The notes: a model not told the origin generated them from the letters alone. Positions 39,591-49,164 are shown, counted from the first letter of the stretch. The stretch: 64,000 bases of DNA from Cupriavidus nantongensis (GCF_001598055.1 NZ_CP014844.1:2410967-2474966); one strand, 5' to 3'. Translations and numbers: made by a program.

Positions 39591-39956
39591 TCAGAAGAAA
39601 GCGGAGAACCCATATGTGGCGATATGCCCGCCGACGTTGGAGTGCTTGCCCGCCCGCAACACCATCGCCATGGCATTCCAGCGCGCCATGGCGGCCAGTC
39701 GGCGCTCGATCGAGGTGTCGCCTGGGTACGGCTGCTCGCCCGATTCGGCAATCGTATTGACGTAGGGCGTCGTGATTGCGCCATGGAAATCCCCGTGTCG
39801 GGCCGCGTCCGATTCATGCAGGCGGCCGATCAGGTAGTGGGCGCGTTCGCGGCCTTCCACTTCGGTCACGGCGGCCAGGGCCTCAATCCATTCCTGGGTT
39901 TCCTGCGGGTCCACATCCAGCGGCAATACGTGTAGCGGCAACACCGGGGCATTCAT
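39591..39956 (-). pseudogene. aceE-like pyruvate dehydrogenase E1, N-terminal fragment
   Basis: The frame starts MNAPVLPLHVLPLDVDPQET (ATG 39956 with GGAG upstream) and continues WIEALAAVTEVEGRERAHYL, TTPYVNTIAESGEQPYPGDT and RWNAMAMVLRAGKHSNVGGH. This is the N-terminus of homodimeric pyruvate dehydrogenase E1. After YGFSA it runs into foreign sequence and stops, leaving 121 of roughly 890 residues. The 3' side was evidently cut when the P450 segment was joined here. A functional aceE must exist elsewhere, or this was a specialised paralogue under MarR control. Confidence 0.88.
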
Positions 39957-40036
39957 CTCTGTCTCCATGGGATTGACGGGGCTTCGGTTCGCATCAGGCC
40001 CGGTCGGATAGGCGTGGCCATTGCGCTTCAAATAAA

Positions 40037-40093
40037 TTGCAGTTGCAATCGTCTGGGCATTGTGAGCGCTCTGCGGCATAATTGCAACTGCAA
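40037..40093. promoter_or_regulatory. Paired TTGCA-NN-TGCAA operators between aceE fragment and marR
   Basis: TTGCAGTTGCAA (40037-40048) and TTGCAACTGCAA (40082-40093) are each palindromic and form a larger inverted repeat with each other. They lie in the divergent promoter region, the second ending 15 bases before the marR start. This is the normal layout for an autoregulated MarR repressor. Direct binding is inferred. Confidence 0.7.
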
Positions 40094-40107
40094 CTATTGG
40101 AGATACC

Positions 40108-40551
40108 ATGTCGACTGAGAAGCCGGATTTGTGGTTTTCGTTTGTACGGTCGCACCGGGCCTTGATACGTGAGGTGGATCGGCGTCTTGCCGAGGCTGGA
40201 CTGCCTGTCTACGCGTGGTACGACGTGCTGTGGGGGATTGAAAGCGGGCCGGAGGAAAGCCGCCGGATGCATGAGCTGGCCGATGTGCTTGCCATCGAGC
40301 GGTACAACCTGACTCGCCTGATTGACCGGCTGGAGCGTGAAGAGCTGGTGACCCGTATCCGGTCAGAGGAAGACGGCCGCGCCGCGTTCGTGTCCGTCAC
40401 ACGGCAAGGTAAGGCCTTGCGCAAGAAGATGTGGGGCATCTACGAGGCGGCGGTCAAAGAACTGTTTCTGGCCGAGTTCCGGCCGGAAGACATCGGGCGA
40501 TTTTCTCGTGCGCTGGATGCGGCGGCAGCCAAAGCGGGGTGGCCGAAATAG
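40108..40551 (+). CDS. MarR family transcriptional regulator (1)
   Basis: The 147-residue protein has the MarR winged helix (MHELADVLAIERYNLTRLID; RLEREELVTRIRSEEDGRAA with the wing). The ATG at 40108 follows GGAG. It is divergent from the truncated aceE-like gene and has two palindromic boxes in between. In intact genomes this regulator probably controls that E1 gene. Here its target is destroyed, so it may now only regulate itself. Confidence 0.9.
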   Translation: MSTEKPDLWFSFVRSHRALIREVDRRLAEAGLPVYAWYDVLWGIESGPEESRRMHELADVLAIERYNLTRLIDRLEREELVTRIRSEEDGRAAFVSVTRQGKALRKKMWGIYEAAVKELFLAEFRPEDIGRFSRALDAAAAKAGWPK

Positions 40552-40908
40552 GTTCGAACTCCCTTTTCGTGCGGTGACGCTTCTGGCTCGCGCCGGAGGG
40601 GACGAATGTGTCCGCTTTTTGGGACACGTTCGACTTAGTTGGCAACGGCGGTACCCTGACGCCTCAATCAAAGGTCAGTGGCATGACCGGCGCTTACCGG
40701 CCCACCCTAAGCGGACATCAGGATGGAGCAGAGACTGATATCCATTAGGCGCCCCGCATGACTGAAGAATTCCCTCAGAACGTTGTCTGCAACGCTTCAT
40801 TTAATAGCTGGACAACGTATGCTTCGACCGCTTTGTGCCCGGTGAGGGCCTAGCTAGAGCGACGGCTGAGTTCCGTCCGTAGCGACAAAACGTAGTTTGG
40901 CTCACCAA
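40552..40908. other. Intergenic region, no recognised gene
   Basis: About 355 bases between the convergent marR and lacI copy B genes. Several short frames exist without ribosome sites or resemblance. I see no clear terminator hairpin or repeat. Confidence 0.4.
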
Positions 40909-41928
40909 CTATTGGGGCGGCGCCGTACTTTCGCGAACTACAAGGTCAGGCTCGAACTCGGTCTGAATGCGTTTGGACCCGCCTTCAATCTGATCAACCA
41001 GGTTACGAGAAGTAAGTTCGCCAATCAGAACGGGATTCGAGTGTACGGTCGTGAGTGCGGGCGTCATCAGTTCCGCCATCTGCCAGTCGCCGAAGCCTGT
41101 AACTGAGATGTCGCTCGGAACCGATAGTCCCAATGTGCGGCACTCCGCGATCGCTGCCACAGCAACGAAGTCATTGATGCATATCAGGGCAGTCGGCTGT
41201 TCCTGATGCGGCAGCGAGTCATTACGCTCGAGACAGGTCCGAACCGCTTGCCGGACGGCAGATGCTTCGTACGGTGTCGGGAGAATGCGGTCGTCGGGTA
41301 TCGAAATGCCGTTCTCACTGAGGACGTCTTGGATGCCCAGAAGTCGTTGAGAGGAGAGAAATTGAGTCTCTAGTGGCCCTGGGAGGACGGCAAACTTTCG
41401 ATGTCCCTGTTTGACCAAATAGCTCGTCAACCTGCGCATCGCCAAGCGATTGTCATATCCCACCGTGGGATGCATACCCTCACGATCGACGGCCCACATT
41501 AGGACATACGGAATGGCATGCTTGTGGATTAGCGAGAAGACGTCAGGGTGATGCTGTGACCCGATAATGGCGATTCCGTCGACTCTGCGCTCCAAAAGCG
41601 CGCGCGCGCAGCGTAGTTCTGTCTCACTGTCGTCCCGGTGGCACGTCAATAAAACGGTGTATCCGAGCCGATCGAGCTGCGCCTCTAAGGTATCGACCGC
41701 TTTCGCGTAAAGCTCGTTCATCAGTGTCGGCGCAATGATGCCGACCGATCGCGTGCGCCCTTGACGCAGGTCCCGAGCCGAGGAAGACGGGACGTAGTTG
41801 AGGCTTGCGATGGCGTTCTGCACGCGCTCCAGCGTGTCAGGTCGCAGCCGATCCGGCGATGTCAGTGCACGGGAGACTGTTGCCGAGGAAACGCCGGCGA
41901 GGAGGGCGACTTGCTTGACATTCACCAT
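40909..41928 (-). CDS. LacI family transcriptional regulator (copy B)
   Basis: The 339-residue protein differs from the copy at 22068-23090 at only about 27 positions, mostly in the effector domain between residues 195 and 250 and near the C-terminus. The DNA-binding helices are identical, so both should bind the same operator. It lies downstream of an intact Bug gene on the same strand. The palindrome RYAATCGATTAC with central CG, found at 45987, 46076 and 59189, fits LacI-family recognition (inference). Confidence 0.93.
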   Translation of the reverse strand: MVNVKQVALLAGVSSATVSRALTSPDRLRPDTLERVQNAIASLNYVPSSSARDLRQGRTRSVGIIAPTLMNELYAKAVDTLEAQLDRLGYTVLLTCHRDDSETELRCARALLERRVDGIAIIGSQHHPDVFSLIHKHAIPYVLMWAVDREGMHPTVGYDNRLAMRRLTSYLVKQGHRKFAVLPGPLETQFLSSQRLLGIQDVLSENGISIPDDRILPTPYEASAVRQAVRTCLERNDSLPHQEQPTALICINDFVAVAAIAECRTLGLSVPSDISVTGFGDWQMAELMTPALTTVHSNPVLIGELTSRNLVDQIEGGSKRIQTEFEPDLVVRESTAPPQ

Positions 41929-42057
41929 ATCGGATCAGCGGTTATCTTCAGCCTGGGATATCGGCCGACTGCCGTCATTGTAACGACCTTGGTAGTCCAC
42001 AGGCAGTTTCCGTCGTCGGGGGGTATCCCGACGACGGACCGGCATTCCCGGTGAGGG

Positions 42058-43044
42058 CTAGTCGAGCCGGACCTTTGCTGAATCAGCCACGCGCTTCCAT
42101 TTCGTAACTTCGGTGCGCAGAAACGCATCGAATGCTTCCGGGGTGCCGCCTGCGATCTGCGCGCCTTGAGCCATCAGCTTGTCGCGGACCTCCGGATCCT
42201 GAAGGGCTTTGTTGAACTGGCTGTTCATCTTAGCAACGATGGCTGGTGAGGTCCCGGTCGGCACCATAAATCCACCCCAAGAAACGGCTTCGTATCCGCT
42301 TATCCCGAGCGCTTCATCTACCGTCGGCACATCGGGCAGTGCCGGCAATCGAGTCTTGCTCGTGACCGCAAGAGCCCTGAGTTTTCCACTCTTGACATGT
42401 GGCATTCCAGCAAGCGCGGTGGGAAGGGCAACATTGATCTGCTGACCGAGCACGTCTGTGAGCGAAGGCGCGTCTCCCTTATAGGGAACGTGGTTCATCT
42501 TGACGCCAGCCATGGTACTAAGGAGTTCCCCGGCCAGATGGCTGCCCGAACCGTTGCCTGCAGATCCAAAGGTAATCTGTCCTGGCTTGGCCTTTGCTAA
42601 TGAGACCAGTTGGCGCAGGTCCTTCACCGGCGAATTTGCTGCCGTGACGATAATGAGCGGCACCTTTGTCACCAAGACAACTGGCGTAAAGTCTTTCAGC
42701 GTGTCATAAGGAAGTCTCCCGTATACGGCCGGGTTGATGGCATTCGGCCCAAGGTTGGCCATCAGCACGGTGTAGCCGTCAGGCTGCGCCTTCGCAACGG
42801 CTTCATTAGCGATGATGCCGTTTGCGCCAGGCCGGTTCTCCACAACAACAGACTCTCCCCATGCCTGGCTAAGCTTAGCGCTTAGGAGCCTGGCGGTCAC
42901 GTCTGAGGCGCCGCCAGGGGGATATGGAAGAACGACCCGAATCGGCTGGACCGGCCATTCCTTAGCGTGGGCGGCGGCCAGACCGATGGTCAGTGTCACT
43001 CCGCAAACGGCTAATGCCCCCGCAATTCGTAGCAATCGATGCAT
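42058..43044 (-). CDS. Bug/TctC family solute-binding protein (copy B, intact)
   Basis: The 328-residue protein has a signal peptide (MHRLLRIAGALAVCGVTLTI...) and Bug motifs ([60 protein letters not shown]). It should bind a carboxylate in the periplasm. It is the intact version of the fragment at 23215-23834. On the minus strand the order is FAD oxidase, CoA-transferase, Bug, LacI, with short gaps, so they may be one transcript. GGAGACAG precedes the start. Confidence 0.92.
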   Translation of the reverse strand: MHRLLRIAGALAVCGVTLTIGLAAAHAKEWPVQPIRVVLPYPPGGASDVTARLLSAKLSQAWGESVVVENRPGANGIIANEAVAKAQPDGYTVLMANLGPNAINPAVYGRLPYDTLKDFTPVVLVTKVPLIIVTAANSPVKDLRQLVSLAKAKPGQITFGSAGNGSGSHLAGELLSTMAGVKMNHVPYKGDAPSLTDVLGQQINVALPTALAGMPHVKSGKLRALAVTSKTRLPALPDVPTVDEALGISGYEAVSWGGFMVPTGTSPAIVAKMNSQFNKALQDPEVRDKLMAQGAQIAGGTPEAFDAFLRTEVTKWKRVADSAKVRLD

Positions 43045-43102
43045 GTCTGTCTCCTTTGAACGTGATCTTTATGGTGATCACTGTGGTCGGGCGGATTACA
43101 CG

Positions 43103-44326
43103 TCAGATCGTCCCATCGCGGCGCATTGCCTCAATTTGCTCCACAGACTTCCCGAGCTCATTTTTCAGGATGGTTTCAGTGTGTTCGCCCAGCGCTGGGG
43201 GCGCGCGAAGGTAGTCGATACTGCTGCGAGAGAACTTGATAGGGTTCGCAACCTGGGGCGCGCTTGCACCGCTGCTGTGGGGCAAAGAGAAAACCATTTC
43301 ACGCGCCCGGATATGGGGATCCTCCAGTGCTTCTGGAATGCTCTGGATCGGGCCACAAGGTACGCCGACCGATTCCAGCAGTTTGAGCCACGTGTCTCTC
43401 TCTTCTTCTTCAAAGCGAGCCGAGAGCACCTCCACAAGACTTTCACGGTTCTTTAGACGATCCGCATTGCGTCGATAGCGGTCATCATCCGGAAGATTGA
43501 TTAAACCCAGCGCTTCGCACATGGCTCGGAACTGCCGGTCATTACCGACTGCTACGATCAGAGAGCCATCGCTTGCAGGGAATGACTGATAAGGTGCGAG
43601 ATTGGGGTGCGCGTTGCCCCAACGACGCGGGTGGCTCCCGCCCACCAAATAGTTCGAGGCCTGGTTTGCCAGCCACGCCACCTGCGTATCCAGCAGGCTC
43701 ATATCGATGTACTGCCCGCGGCCACTGCCGACTCGCTCAAATAGCGCGCTGACAATTGCAACGCTTGCATACATGCCAGTCATCAAGTCCGATATGGGCA
43801 CCCCGCATTTTTGCGGGCCGCCACCGGGGACGCCGTCGCGCTCGCCTGTGATGCTCATCAGCCCGCCCATGGCTTGCACCACGAAATCGTATCCAGCCCG
43901 CTTGCGGTATGGGCCCGTCTGCCCGAAGCCGGTGATGGAGCAGTAGACGAGCCGAGGATTGATCTCACTCAGGGTCTTGAAGTCCAACCCGTAACGTTGC
44001 ATATCGCCGAACTTGTAGTTCTCAACGAAGACGTCGCAATCTTTGACTAGCTCGTGCAGCAAATCCTGACCGACCTTGCTGCTGACATCCAGAGTGATCG
44101 AACGCTTCCCGCGATTGGCGCAAAGGAAGTACGCCGACTCTTCCGTCGTCGTGCCATCCTCACGAGTAAGGAACGGCGGGCCCCAAGCTCGCGTGTCATC
44201 GCCGGTGCCGGGACGCTCAACCTTCATCACGTCAGCGCCCAGGTCGGACAATAGTTGCGTGCTCCAGGGTCCAGCAAGGATCCGGCTCAAGTCTAGGACC
44301 TTGATACCTGCAAGGGGGCCTGCCAT
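43103..44326 (-). CDS. Family III CoA-transferase (second)
   Basis: The 407-residue CaiB/BaiF-type enzyme starts MAGPLAGIKVLDLSRILAGP and has the catalytic region FVENYKFGDMQRYGLDFKTL and YCSITGFGQTGPYRKRAGYD. It resembles the transferase at 31931-33208 but is not a recent copy. It would load CoA onto a carboxylic acid, probably one produced by the FAD-linked oxidase encoded just upstream. The 34-base gap to that gene suggests co-transcription. Confidence 0.92.
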   Translation of the reverse strand: MAGPLAGIKVLDLSRILAGPWSTQLLSDLGADVMKVERPGTGDDTRAWGPPFLTREDGTTTEESAYFLCANRGKRSITLDVSSKVGQDLLHELVKDCDVFVENYKFGDMQRYGLDFKTLSEINPRLVYCSITGFGQTGPYRKRAGYDFVVQAMGGLMSITGERDGVPGGGPQKCGVPISDLMTGMYASVAIVSALFERVGSGRGQYIDMSLLDTQVAWLANQASNYLVGGSHPRRWGNAHPNLAPYQSFPASDGSLIVAVGNDRQFRAMCEALGLINLPDDDRYRRNADRLKNRESLVEVLSARFEEEERDTWLKLLESVGVPCGPIQSIPEALEDPHIRAREMVFSLPHSSGASAPQVANPIKFSRSSIDYLRAPPALGEHTETILKNELGKSVEQIEAMRRDGTI

Positions 44327-44360
44327 ATCTCCTACTCCTCTTTTTTGAGTTTCTAACTAA

Positions 44361-45965
44361 TTAGCTCGGGTCGAACAGCACGCCAGGGTTCAAGACCTGG
44401 TGCGGATCAAAGGCCTGCTTGGCGGCCTTTAGCGCGGTGCAGAACAGCTCCGGCCGTTCCTTGTCGTACCAAGGGCGATGGTCCCGACCAAGCGCATGGT
44501 GGTGGGTCACCGTACCGCCTGCGTCCACCATGGCTTGCTCTCCAATGCGTTTGATCGCTTGGAACTGCTCGGGCAATCGAGCCTTATCGCCATAGGCAAA
44601 CCACGTGAAATATGGCGCAGGGCCATCAGGGTAGAGGTGGGTAAAGCGGCAAGTCACCGAACCCGGGCGGCCGGTAACTTCGCGAATGGCCCGATGCGTT
44701 TCTGCCTTGACGTGCGCGTGAAGAGCGGCGAACTTGTCCCACGTGCACGCGGTTTCCATGGTCTCGCGCATGACGCCGCGAGCAATGGCGTACTCGCGCA
44801 GGTATGGGCCGCGCAGGAACTTGTTTCGCCAGCTCGATGTCGCAGCGTCCGCACCACCTTGGTTTCCGCTGACCGGATCATCGTCCCATTCGCCGCCGCA
44901 CTCCGCGCAAATTTCCAGTGCTCGCTTCAGGCGTGCCTCGACCGGGTGGTCGGCGGACTCGAATCCCAGCACGAGAATGTCATAGCTGCCGTCGCTCGAA
45001 CCCGTGTACAAGGCTTCTTCGCGTTCCACAAGGCGGGCATTGGCAGGGTTCAGTCCAGATTGAGACAGTACCCGTGTGGCCTCGACAGCGCGCGCATAGT
45101 CACGGAAACGTACGGTCACCTGCTTGCGGAAGACCGGCCGGCGGTGAAGCTTGACCCACGCCTCGGTAATGATGCCCAGTGCGCCTTCGGAGCCGAGGAA
45201 AAGTCGATCCGGATTGGGTCCCGAACCCGATACCGGGAAACGTCGGGATTCAATGGCACCCTGGGGCGTTACCACTCGCATGCTCTCGACGTGGTCGTCG
45301 ATCTGAGTGAACGCGGTCGCAAAGTGGCCTGCTGCTCGCGTTGCGATCCAACCCCCCAGTGACGAGAACTCCCACGCTTGCAGGAAGAATCGCATGGTCA
45401 GGCCGGTGGGCTTGAGCTGTCGTTCCAGCTCCGGGCCAAGGACGCCCGCTTGAATGCGCGCGGCCTGCGATGTTTGGTCTACCTCCAGCACTTTGTTGAA
45501 GTGCTTCATGTCGATGGACACCACGCCACGGTAACGATCGTGCTCGGGCGGATTCACGCCGGCCACGACGCTGGTGCCGCCGCCGTACGGAACTGCAGCA
45601 ACGTTCTGGCGCCCGCACCAGTCGAACAGGTCCACGATGTCCTGCTCAGTGCGCGGGTAGGCGATGACGTCCGGCGGGTTGGAAAATTCCCGGCGCATTG
45701 CGCGCGCAACATCCATGGTGCCCGCGCCGTAGGTGTGATACAGGCGGTCGTAATGATCGCTTGTGCAGATTTCGCGAAGCGACGCGGGCAGCTGTACGCG
45801 AGGTTTGCGCAGCGAAATTTCTTCGGGCGTCGGAAAAGGTGTCGCTTCGAAGTGCTCGACACCCAGCAAGCGTGTCCACGCTGCCTCGAACTCCCGGATT
45901 TCGTCCGGCGTGACGGTGTCACCCTCATAGCCCCACCCGTAAAACTTACGACGACGTTCCTGCAT
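44361..45965 (-). CDS. FAD-linked oxidase (alkyl-DHAP synthase/VAO type)
   Basis: The 534-residue protein has a PCMH-type FAD domain (PPDVIAYPRTEQDIVDLFDW; VPYGGGTSVVAGVNPPEHDR; SSLGGWIATRAAGHFATAFT) and a long cap and C-terminal domain ending FDPHQVLNPGVLFDPS. Closest by pattern is the alkyldihydroxyacetonephosphate synthase group, which in bacteria often acts as a 2-hydroxyacid or alcohol dehydrogenase. The start at 45965 follows AGGAGG; the longer upstream frame is rejected because LacI-type operators lie there. The substrate is unknown. Confidence 0.88.
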   Translation of the reverse strand: MQERRRKFYGWGYEGDTVTPDEIREFEAAWTRLLGVEHFEATPFPTPEEISLRKPRVQLPASLREICTSDHYDRLYHTYGAGTMDVARAMRREFSNPPDVIAYPRTEQDIVDLFDWCGRQNVAAVPYGGGTSVVAGVNPPEHDRYRGVVSIDMKHFNKVLEVDQTSQAARIQAGVLGPELERQLKPTGLTMRFFLQAWEFSSLGGWIATRAAGHFATAFTQIDDHVESMRVVTPQGAIESRRFPVSGSGPNPDRLFLGSEGALGIITEAWVKLHRRPVFRKQVTVRFRDYARAVEATRVLSQSGLNPANARLVEREEALYTGSSDGSYDILVLGFESADHPVEARLKRALEICAECGGEWDDDPVSGNQGGADAATSSWRNKFLRGPYLREYAIARGVMRETMETACTWDKFAALHAHVKAETHRAIREVTGRPGSVTCRFTHLYPDGPAPYFTWFAYGDKARLPEQFQAIKRIGEQAMVDAGGTVTHHHALGRDHRPWYDKERPELFCTALKAAKQAFDPHQVLNPGVLFDPS

Positions 45966-45986
45966 TGTTGCCTCCTGTGTGATGTG

Positions 45987-46087
45987 GTAATCGATTACAT
46001 ACGTTACGGTAACCTGCATCAGAGACTGTAAATAACCAATGCCAGTACGGTGATGAGGCGAAAACAGCACTGCGTGCAATCGATTAC
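45987..46087. promoter_or_regulatory. Two LacI-type palindromes upstream of the FAD oxidase operon
   Basis: GTAATCGATTAC (45987-45998) is a perfect 12-bp palindrome with the central CG typical of LacI-family operators. GCAATCGATTAC (46076-46087) lies 89 bases further upstream, suitable for looping. The first site is 22 bases from the FAD oxidase start codon. The second is identical over 15 bases to a site at 59189-59203. The LacI copies in this window are the best candidate binders. Confidence 0.72.
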
Positions 46088-46090
46088 ATA

Positions 46091-46437
46091 AGTTTAGATT
46101 GGTGCGGCATAATGTCAAGCAGTTAACGCAGTCGCGGCCATGGGTTGGAGCAGGAGTCGACGAAGAGATCGGATCGCTAAGAGACCTTCCCGCGGCGAGG
46201 TCACTGTGGGTTGGAGAGCGACTTACTTGGTGGTCTTCCCTTGCAGGGCGTCACGTACGTCCTTGCCTGAGGACCCAGTGAGTCGATCCTGAGCAAGCAA
46301 TCTGGGGGCGCTTGCTCGTTGCAGCGTTGGCATGGTGCTCGAGCGACAGAGCAGCAAGAAGTGTGGCCGCTCCCTAGGCCTCAAGCGATGACATGCGGCA
46401 TATCCGCCCTGGGTAGCCCACCAAACGGAGAGAAGAT
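46091..46437. other. Intergenic region between FAD oxidase and LysR genes
   Basis: About 350 bases of divergent promoter region. Beyond the LacI-type sites at its left edge I see no gene, terminator or further palindrome that I would call. A GAGAGAAG ribosome site precedes the LysR gene at its right edge. Confidence 0.4.
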
Positions 46438-47319
46438 ATGGCCCTGCAACACATCCCGCCCATTCAATGTCTTGTCACCTTCGAGACGGTTGCAAGGCTT
46501 CGGAGCGCCACACGTGCCGCCGACGAGTTGTGTGTAACAACCAGCGCCGTGAGTCATCGAATCCGCCAGCTTGAATCTCACCTCGGTGTTGAACTCTTCG
46601 GGCGGAGTGACTTCACGCTTTCTGCACATGGTGCAGCGTACCTGGCGAATGTCCGAAGCGGCCTCGCTGCGCTACAGCAGATGCCGGTCAAAAATGGAAA
46701 AGCCTCTTCCACGCGACTGCGGGTCGCGGTGACCCCAACTTTCTCCAGGCAGTTCCTGATGCCCAAACTGGAACTGTTCCGCAACAAGTATCCGGACATC
46801 GACCTTATCTTGCAGGTCTCCATCCCATTCCTGGACGTCACAGCCGAGCCATCCGATTTGGAAATCCGGTACGGCGCCGGCGGATATGCGGACGTCGATC
46901 ATCGCGTCGTTCTCTCGGAGGAGGTGGCGCCGGCTTGCAGCCCTACCTATCTCAACGAGTTCGGCCCCTTCGAAGGCTTCGAAATGGCGGGTGAAATCGA
47001 CCAGGCGCGTCTGATACGTAGCCCGCTTGAGCCTTGGACGACATGGTTCTCCTCATGTGGATTGACGAGAACGGAGCCGCATGTGGGCGCTCAATTCAAC
47101 GATCTAGGGCTTCTCTATGACGCAGCCGCGTGCGGGTTCGGCGTGGCACTAGTGAGGACCCGTATGGCGCAGTCATGGCTAGAGGGGGGGCGACTCATCC
47201 GCATATCGGATCGATCCGTGCCTTCACCGATGGCGCACTACTTATGCTGGGAACCTGGGGCCCTGGAGAGATGGGAGTGCGCCGCCTTTATGGAGTGGCT
47301 CACCGACTCGCTAAGTTGA
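46438..47319 (+). CDS. LysR family transcriptional regulator (GcvA-like)
   Basis: The 293-residue protein has the LysR helix-turn-helix (IQCLVTFETVARLRSATRAA; DELCVTTSAVSHRIRQLESH) of the GcvA/AmpR subgroup, with its effector domain (IDLILQVSIPFLDVTAEPSD; DLEIRYGAGGYADVDHRVVL). It lies between the divergent FAD oxidase operon and the collinear GlcDEF genes, either of which it could control. Length is normal. Confidence 0.9.
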   Translation: MALQHIPPIQCLVTFETVARLRSATRAADELCVTTSAVSHRIRQLESHLGVELFGRSDFTLSAHGAAYLANVRSGLAALQQMPVKNGKASSTRLRVAVTPTFSRQFLMPKLELFRNKYPDIDLILQVSIPFLDVTAEPSDLEIRYGAGGYADVDHRVVLSEEVAPACSPTYLNEFGPFEGFEMAGEIDQARLIRSPLEPWTTWFSSCGLTRTEPHVGAQFNDLGLLYDAAACGFGVALVRTRMAQSWLEGGRLIRISDRSVPSPMAHYLCWEPGALERWECAAFMEWLTDSLS

Positions 47320-47651
47320 GCGGCCCAAACACGGCAATCAAGTTTTCTGCAACTCAACCGCAAATAACTCTCAACCTGCTATATCGCGTGATTGTCTACA
47401 GTCAAGTCATGGCGTCTCGTCGACGCCTTTGACAGAAGTGTATTAGAACCTCCCCACACAATGCATCGCATTCATCGCTCAACGTTTGAGCCTCAGCGCC
47501 CGGAAGCAACGCTCCGCCTTGGAGCTGCAGCATCCGTCCAGGCTGATTGCGCGGTTCGCCGGCTCGCTACGGTCGCGCCGTCGCTCCGCACTGATTATCC
47601 AATAGACCGGCACAGCACGACGCAGCTTCATCGCACCAGGAGGGCAAAGTC
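47320..47651. other. Intergenic region upstream of glcD-like gene
   Basis: About 330 bases. ATTGTCTACAGT at 47391-47402 resembles the T-N-GT-N3-AC-N-A type site of FCD-subfamily GntR regulators such as GlcC, but no GntR gene is nearby. AGGAGGG before 47652 is the ribosome site of the next gene. Nothing else is recognised. Confidence 0.35.
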
Positions 47652-49163
47652 ATGAATGCGACGCGTGACGGCTGGTTGGCACATCCTACTGACGCTGAGC
47701 GGAGGGAAGCCCGGCGTGCGGAAGTGGTTTCCGCGCTAGAAGGCGTGCTGCCTAGGGACCTTATCCTGTCGCAGCGCGAGGACACCCAGCCATTTGAATG
47801 CGATGGCCTTACGGCCTATCGGGCGCAGCCGCTCGTCGTGGTGCTTCCCGAAACAGAAGAGCAGGTTGTTGCCATTCTGCGAACGTGCAAGACGCTCGGT
47901 GCGCCCGTCGTGGCTCGGGGCGCAGGCACGGGATTGTCAGGCGGTGCGCTCCCACATGAGATGGGCGTGCTCCTTTCGCTCGCTCGTTTTAACCGGATCG
48001 TCAGGGTAGATCCTGTGAGTTGTACCGCAGTGGTCCAATGCGGTGTACGCAACGCCGCAATCAGTGAGGCAGCCGCTACGTATGGGCTGTACTACGCCCC
48101 CGATCCGTCCAGCCAGATTGCCTGCACGATCGGTGGAAACGTGGCCGAGAATTCCGGAGGCGTCCATTGCCTCAAGTACGGACTCACGTTGCAGAACGTA
48201 ATGAAAGTACGGGGATACACCATTCAGGGCGAGGCGATAGAGTTTGGATCGGAAGCCCTTGATGTCCCTGGGCTCGATTTGCTCGGCGTCGTTGTAGGCA
48301 GTGAAGGGATGCTCGCAGTGACATTGGAAGTCACCGTCAAGTTAATTCCTAAGCCAGAACTTGCGCGATGCATCGTTGCAAGCTTCGACACCGTCGAAGC
48401 CGCTGGTGACGCCGTAGCCAACGTCATCGCGGCCGGCATCATCCCAGCCGGCCTGGAACTGATGGACAAGCCGATGACCGCCGCCGTAGAGGACTTCGTG
48501 CATGCTGGCTATGACCTGGACGCGGCCGCAATCCTATTGTGCGAGAGTGATGGGACGGCGTTGGAGGTCGAGGACGAGATTGTGAAGATGAATGCCGTCC
48601 TCACCGCCAGCGGGGCCACTCGTCTTGAAGCAAGTCAGGACGAGGCGCAGCGTCTTCGTTTCTGGAGCGGGCGAAAGAATGCATTTCCCGCGACGGGGCG
48701 CATGAGCCCGGATTACCTGTGCATGGATTCCACGATTCCTCGCAAGAGTCTCGCTGCGATCCTTCGAGCAATCAGCGAGATGGAGGTGCGCTATGGGCTT
48801 CGCTGCGTGAACGTGTTCCACGCCGGCGACGGGAATCTACATCCGCTGATCCTTTTCGACGCCAACAATCCCGAAGAACTGCACCAGGCGGAGCAATTCG
48901 GCGCTGAGATTCTGGAAACAAGCGTCACGCTTGGCGGGACGGTGACCGGAGAGCACGGTGTGGGCGTGGAGAAGCTGAACTCAATGTGCGTTCAGTTCTC
49001 AGGCGCAGAGCGAGAACAAATGTTTGCGCTGAAACGTGCATTCGATCCGCAATCGCTCTTGAATCCTGGGAAGGTAATTCCGACGCTGCATCGATGTGCC
49101 GAATATGGTCGCATGACTGTTCGGCGTGGGATGCTGCCGCATCCAGAAATCCCGAGGTTCTAG
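47652..49163 (+). CDS. glcD: GlcD-like FAD-binding 2-hydroxyacid dehydrogenase subunit
   Basis: The 503-residue protein has the FAD-linked oxidase N-domain (YRAQPLVVVLPETEEQVVAI; VARGAGTGLSGGALPHEMGV; IGGNVAENSGGVHCLKYGLT) and C-domain ending GEHGVGVEKLNSM...FDPQSLLNPGKVIP. In the glycolate oxidase complex, GlcD oxidises glycolate or D-lactate-like acids. It heads glcD-glcE-glcF with gaps of one and ten bases. The exact hydroxyacid is unknown here; a product of the island pathway is plausible. The symbol denotes family position. Confidence 0.9.
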   Translation: MNATRDGWLAHPTDAERREARRAEVVSALEGVLPRDLILSQREDTQPFECDGLTAYRAQPLVVVLPETEEQVVAILRTCKTLGAPVVARGAGTGLSGGALPHEMGVLLSLARFNRIVRVDPVSCTAVVQCGVRNAAISEAAATYGLYYAPDPSSQIACTIGGNVAENSGGVHCLKYGLTLQNVMKVRGYTIQGEAIEFGSEALDVPGLDLLGVVVGSEGMLAVTLEVTVKLIPKPELARCIVASFDTVEAAGDAVANVIAAGIIPAGLELMDKPMTAAVEDFVHAGYDLDAAAILLCESDGTALEVEDEIVKMNAVLTASGATRLEASQDEAQRLRFWSGRKNAFPATGRMSPDYLCMDSTIPRKSLAAILRAISEMEVRYGLRCVNVFHAGDGNLHPLILFDANNPEELHQAEQFGAEILETSVTLGGTVTGEHGVGVEKLNSMCVQFSGAEREQMFALKRAFDPQSLLNPGKVIPTLHRCAEYGRMTVRRGMLPHPEIPRF

Positions 49164-49164
49164 A

